Assembly (NCBI RefSeq): GCF_003813985.1
Contig: NZ_CP033897.1
Span: forward strand, 1,302,001 to 1,366,000
Reading direction: 5' to 3'
Length of the DNA: 64,000 nt
Source: Corynebacterium gerontici
Lineage (GTDB): Bacteria; Actinomycetota; Actinomycetes; Mycobacteriales; Mycobacteriaceae
Every line of letters begins with the position of its first letter. Position 1 is the stretch's first letter. The notes below the pieces were generated by a model, which was not told the origin of the DNA, ran no database searches, and worked only from the letters and a program-made list of their open reading frames with translations. Made by a program: the position numbers and the translations under genes. This document shows positions 60,760 through 64,000 of this stretch, one piece after another.

Positions 60760-62808
60760 ATGTCTCAAGATGTGATCACCACACGACTCATCCGCCTCGA
60801 CGCGGATCTCGGCACAACGCCGGACGAGGTTATCCACGGGCTCGCGCACGTGGTAGCCCACGCCAACCGGACCGACAATCCAGGGCAGCTCGCCGCCGAC
60901 GCCCTGGCACGGGAATCGAAATCCCCCACTGGAGTTCCAGGAGGCATCGCTATTCCTCACTGCAGGTCAGCAGCCGTCACGGTACCGACGCTAGGTTTTG
61001 CGCGCCTCCGTCAAGCTGTGGACTTCGGTAGTAAAGATGCCAACGCCGACTTGGTGTTCCTCATTGCTGCACCGGACGGTGGCGGAAAGGAACATCTGAA
61101 GCTGCTCTCGAAGCTCGCACGCGCACTGGTGCGCCAAGACTTCGTGCAGTCCCTACGCGATGCCGAATCTGAGGAAGCAGTCTTGGCCTTGATCAACGAC
61201 GTGTTAGGCACCAACCCTTCCGATAACAAGCAGGCAGCATCCACCGCCGCGAAAGCATCGAGCACTGACGCTGAAGCAGTACGAATCCTGGCCATTACTG
61301 CCTGCCCAACCGGCATCGCACACACCTACATGGCCGCCGACGCACTCAGCCAAGAGGCCGCCAAAATGGATGGGGTACACCTGGACGTTGAAACCCAAGG
61401 GTCCTCTTCCGTAACTCCTTTCCCAGCCGCGGTGGTGGACAGAGCACAAGCGATCATCTTTGCCACGGATGTTGGAGTGAAAGACCGCGAGCGCTTTGCG
61501 GGATTGCCCGTGATCGAGTCGGGTGTGAAACGCGCGATTCAAGAGCCCAGGACCATGCTGGAGGAAGCAGTCGCAGCCGCCAAGGATCCAGCGGCGCGGC
61601 GTGTGCCAGGGGGTGCCACAACCACCTCCGGCACGGAAAATTCCCAAGCGTCCGAAGGTTCGCAGGGACTAAGTACTGCCAAGAAACTCCAGCAGGCAGT
61701 GATGACTGGCGTGTCCTACATGGTGCCATTCGTAGCTGCTGGTGGCTTGCTCTTGGCTCTCGGCTTCCTCATCGGCGGCTATGACATGGCTAATGGCTGG
61801 AAGGTGCTTGCTACCGAATTCTCCTTAGGCAATCTTCCCGGGCACGATGTCAACATCGACGGCTCGATGGTTCACTTCGACCGCGCTGGCCTGGCCCTCT
61901 ATCTGGGGGCTGTGCTGTTTGCCACCGGCCAAATGGCGATGGGCTTCATCGTTGCTGCATTATCCGGCTATATCGCCTATGCCCTAGCAGGTCGGCCCGG
62001 AATCGCCCCTGGTTTCGTGGGCGGTGCGGTTTCAGTGCTCGTCGGCGCTGGTTTCATCGGGGGCCTGGTCACCGGCCTACTCGCGGGCGTGCTCGCAGCC
62101 TGGCTGGGGCAGCGCAAGGCCCCCCGGGTCGTCGCTTCACTCATGCCAGTAGTGATTATCCCGCTGCTCACATCGTTGCTGGTGGGGCTGATCATGTTCT
62201 TGCTTTTGGGTCGTCCTCTGGCAGGTATCATGACCGGGCTGCAAGATTGGTTGTCCTCGATGTCCGGATCTTCGGCAGTATTGCTCGGCGTGATCCTGGG
62301 ACTCATGATGTGCTTCGACCTCGGTGGCCCCGTGAACAAGGCGGCTTATCTTTTTGCCACCGCTGGACTTTCCACCGGTGATGAAGCCAGCATGAAGATC
62401 ATGGCTGCCGTGATGGCGGCCGGAATGGTGCCCCCTATCGCGCTTTCGATTGCCACTTTCATACGCAAGAGCCTCTTTACTCCCGCTGAACAGGAAAATG
62501 GCAAATCTGCATGGCTCCTGGGGCTCTCCTTCATCTCGGAAGGCGCTATCCCGTTCGCTGCGGCTGACCCACTGCGCGTGATCCCATCGATGATGGCAGG
62601 TGGTGCCGTCACCGGCGCCTTAACTATGGCAACAGGCACCATGTCTCGAGCACCACACGGCGGCATCTTTGTCAGCTTCGCTATCAGCCCGCTGTGGGGT
62701 TTCCTCATCGCGTTGCTCGCCGGCACTATTACTTCCTCAATCTTGGTGATCCTTGCAAAGCAGATGTGGCCAAATAAGGCCCTACAACTGGCTCGCAACG
62801 CGGGTTAG
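60760..62808 (+). CDS. ptsF: Fructose-specific PTS enzyme IIABC
   Basis: Imports fructose and phosphorylates it to fructose 1-phosphate. The 682-residue fusion has, in order, an EIIA domain (phospho-His67 in 'GGIAIPHCRS'), an EIIB domain (phospho-Cys182 in 'ITACPTGIAHTYMAA'), an Ala/Ser-rich linker, and an EIIC domain of about eight to ten membrane segments from about 310 to 675 with 'MVPFVAAGGLLLALGF' and 'FDLGGPVNKAAYLF'. ATG at 60760 with AAAGGAG eight bases before it; the open frame runs further upstream but through fruK. Confidence 0.96.
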   Translation: MSQDVITTRLIRLDADLGTTPDEVIHGLAHVVAHANRTDNPGQLAADALARESKSPTGVPGGIAIPHCRSAAVTVPTLGFARLRQAVDFGSKDANADLVFLIAAPDGGGKEHLKLLSKLARALVRQDFVQSLRDAESEEAVLALINDVLGTNPSDNKQAASTAAKASSTDAEAVRILAITACPTGIAHTYMAADALSQEAAKMDGVHLDVETQGSSSVTPFPAAVVDRAQAIIFATDVGVKDRERFAGLPVIESGVKRAIQEPRTMLEEAVAAAKDPAARRVPGGATTTSGTENSQASEGSQGLSTAKKLQQAVMTGVSYMVPFVAAGGLLLALGFLIGGYDMANGWKVLATEFSLGNLPGHDVNIDGSMVHFDRAGLALYLGAVLFATGQMAMGFIVAALSGYIAYALAGRPGIAPGFVGGAVSVLVGAGFIGGLVTGLLAGVLAAWLGQRKAPRVVASLMPVVIIPLLTSLLVGLIMFLLLGRPLAGIMTGLQDWLSSMSGSSAVLLGVILGLMMCFDLGGPVNKAAYLFATAGLSTGDEASMKIMAAVMAAGMVPPIALSIATFIRKSLFTPAEQENGKSAWLLGLSFISEGAIPFAAADPLRVIPSMMAGGAVTGALTMATGTMSRAPHGGIFVSFAISPLWGFLIALLAGTITSSILVILAKQMWPNKALQLARNAG

Positions 62809-62829
62809 TCAAACTGAACCCGAACACAC

Positions 62830-62880
62830 AAGGCCATCGTGATGCAGGCAATAACATGATGTGACGCATCCGTTGGCCTT
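62830..62880 (+). terminator. Probable terminator of ptsF
   Basis: Imperfect stem AAGGCCATCG-T-GATGC / GCATC-CGTTGGCCTT with a 20-base loop and a short TTT after it. It lies between ptsF and the ptsH promoter. Confidence 0.5.
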
Positions 62881-62884
62881 TGCG

Positions 62885-62949
62885 TGGCGAAAGTTGGCGT
62901 CACATCCTAGAATCGGACATAGATTTTTGTTCGGACGTTTTTACGGACA
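62885..62949 (+). promoter_or_regulatory. ptsH promoter with three CGGACR direct repeats
   Basis: TAGAAT at 62908-62913 is a good -10 box; TGGCGA at 62885-62890 is a weak -35 at 17 bases. Immediately downstream lie CGGACA (62914), CGGACG (62932) and CGGACA (62944) in the same orientation. They resemble the core of the SugR motif GTCGGACA recalled from C. glutamicum, and would block transcription start if bound. Confidence 0.55.
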
Positions 62950-63062
62950 CGGTTTCGCCCGTTTCTCCGGCCAGCGCGCCGTTCAAGAAAGCAAAGTTTT
63001 CGTTAACATCGGCTCCAGGCACACAAACGTTGTGTCGTTGCCCAAGGAAAGGAATTCCAATA

Positions 63063-63329
63063 ATGGCTTCCAAGACTGTCGTGGTCGGCTCCGCTGTCGG
63101 CCTGCACGCTCGTCCCGCCTCCATCATCGCCGAAGCCGCCGGCGAGTACGACGATGAGATCTTCCTGAGCATCGAAGGTGGCGACGACGATGAGACCGAC
63201 GCTGCTTCTTCGCTGATGATCATGGCACTTGGCGCTGAAAAGGGCGACAAGGTCACCGTGACCTCTGATAACGCTGAGGCAGTAGAGAAGATCGCTGCGC
63301 TGATCGAAAAGGATCTCGACGCAGAGTAA
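63063..63329 (+). CDS. ptsH: Phosphocarrier protein HPr
   Basis: Carries phosphate from enzyme I to the EIIA domains. The 88 residues have the phospho-acceptor His15 in 'VGLHARPASIIAE'. The region matching the regulatory Ser of Firmicutes reads 'AASSLMIMALGA', and no HPr kinase is expected in this genus. An acidic patch 'EGGDDDETD' precedes it. AAAGGAA lies about nine bases before the ATG. It is transcribed apart from ptsF. Confidence 0.96.
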   Translation: MASKTVVVGSAVGLHARPASIIAEAAGEYDDEIFLSIEGGDDDETDAASSLMIMALGAEKGDKVTVTSDNAEAVEKIAALIEKDLDAE

Positions 63330-63355
63330 TCCAGGCCAGCACTTTTAGGCTTTTC

Positions 63356-63388
63356 GACGCCCACGTCACCATATCTGGCGTGGGCGTC
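63356..63388. terminator. Terminator between ptsH and the permease gene
   Basis: Perfect 10-bp stem GACGCCCACG / CGTGGGCGTC with a 13-base loop between convergent genes. Confidence 0.75.
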
Positions 63389-63404
63389 TTGGCGTATCTG
63401 CCCC

Positions 63405-64000
63405 TTACCAGCGAGCGTTAGCACCCTCACCGACATGGACATAAAGCCACTTCAGCACTGGATAGCCCACGATAATGCCAACCGAGCCCCACGCGATGCC
63501 TTCCAGCTCAATGCTGCCGACGTGCAAGGTGAGATTACCAATGCCAGCAATCAACGCCACTGCCGCTGCGGTTAAATTCACAGGATTGTTGAAATTGACA
63601 CGATTGTCCTGCCAGATACGAATACCGAGCATGCCAATCAGGCCGTACAGCACCATCGCTGCCCCACCGAGTACTCCCTGAGGAATGGTGAAGATGAGCG
63701 CCCCAAACTTCGGGATGAACGCCAGTACCACTGCCGTGAGCGCTGCGATCCAATAAGCTGCCGTGGAGTACACGCGAGTGGCTGCCATCACGCCGATATT
63801 TTCAGCGTAGGTTGTGGTACCCGAACCACCGAAGCCACCTGCAAGTGTGGTGCCAATACCATCGGCGATTAGTGCATCACCGGCCAAGTCATCCAGGTTC
63901 CGACCCGTCATCTCGCTTACTGCCTTTACATGGCCGACGTTTTCCGCGATCAACACGATCACCACTGGTAACGTGATCAGGATCGCCGACGCCGTGAATT
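63405..64000 (-). CDS. NCS2-family uracil/xanthine permease, 5' end outside the window
   Basis: C-terminal 198 residues of a nucleobase:cation symporter. Membrane helices alternate with the family motifs 'VIVLIAENVGHVKAV' (the Glu needed for substrate in UraA-type carriers) and 'GTTTYAENIGVMAATRVYS' (QTG-like loop region, here 'GFGGSGTTTYAENIG'). The end 'VGEGANARW' is hydrophilic. The reading frame is open to the window edge. Uracil is the likely substrate, but NCS2 members also carry xanthine or uric acid. Confidence 0.9.
   Translation of the reverse strand, partial: FTASAILITLPVVIVLIAENVGHVKAVSEMTGRNLDDLAGDALIADGIGTTLAGGFGGSGTTTYAENIGVMAATRVYSTAAYWIAALTAVVLAFIPKFGALIFTIPQGVLGGAAMVLYGLIGMLGIRIWQDNRVNFNNPVNLTAAAVALIAGIGNLTLHVGSIELEGIAWGSVGIIVGYPVLKWLYVHVGEGANARW

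Noticed and set aside
1..64000. CRISPR arrays, insertion sequences, toxin-antitoxin modules, defence or secondary metabolite clusters
   Set aside because: No regularly spaced repeats, transposase motifs or such gene sets were seen; nearly all space is filled with conserved core genes.

Overview
The window is ordinary chromosomal backbone of a Corynebacterium. The evidence is a DtxR whose first 106 residues carry every metal ligand at the C. diphtheriae positions, mycolate/arabinogalactan and phosphatidylinositol-mannoside genes (aftC, pimA, patA, pgsA), a divS-lexA pair, sugR and the fructose-PTS cluster, and a gene order that follows C. glutamicum and, over long stretches, M. tuberculosis Rv2671-Rv2714. 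No insertion sequence, CRISPR array or prophage is visible. Database searches were not possible, so family names rest on motif recognition and recalled synteny.

Layout. 1-8.7 kb (minus strand): the 3'-truncated peptide-binding lipoprotein gene, then secF, secD, yajC, ruvB, ruvA, ruvC, yebC and tesB. 8.8-11.9 kb (plus): a GT87-type membrane glycosyltransferase, then bioW-bioF, which supply the first two dedicated steps of biotin synthesis from pimelate. 11.9-17.8 kb (minus): the thrS-HIT-pgsA-patA-pimA operon for phosphatidylinositol and its mannosides, ending in a small LemA-like membrane protein. 17.9-20.4 kb (minus): copC, a PCu(A)C chaperone and a Tat-exported dye-decolorizing peroxidase. 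20.6-21.5 kb: seven tRNA genes, including a duplicated Val-Gly unit. 21.5-32.3 kb: riboflavin-reductase-like protein, aftC, msrB, chdC, rnd, dxs, an RNA methyltransferase, dut and several conserved actinobacterial DUF genes. 32.6-41.6 kb: ppgK, sigA, a helicase, dtd, sigB, dtxR and galE. 41.6-54.9 kb: DUF4192, PAC2, a DUF3516 helicase, ahpCD opposite oxyR, hrpA, nrdR and divS. 55.2-63.3 kb: lexA, sugR, ptsI, fruR-fruK-ptsF and ptsH. The right edge cuts an NCS2 uracil/xanthine permease.

How the parts fit. The window concentrates global control: two sigma factors (sigA, sigB), iron (dtxR), peroxide (oxyR), SOS (lexA) and sugar (sugR, fruR) regulators, often next to their own targets (oxyR/ahpCD, lexA/divS, sugR and fruR/PTS genes). 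Many plus-strand genes show a TANNNT -10 box 6-8 bases before the start codon and no ribosome binding site, which indicates leaderless transcripts.

Points most worth a second look: the bioWF operon with a BioQ-like operator, in a genus usually lacking bioF; two mutually exclusive hairpins ahead of a SigH-type promoter at sigB; a near-perfect palindrome upstream of dtxR; a terminator-like hairpin inside the sugR leader; and the tRNA locus corresponding to the region where C. glutamicum carries prophage CGP3.
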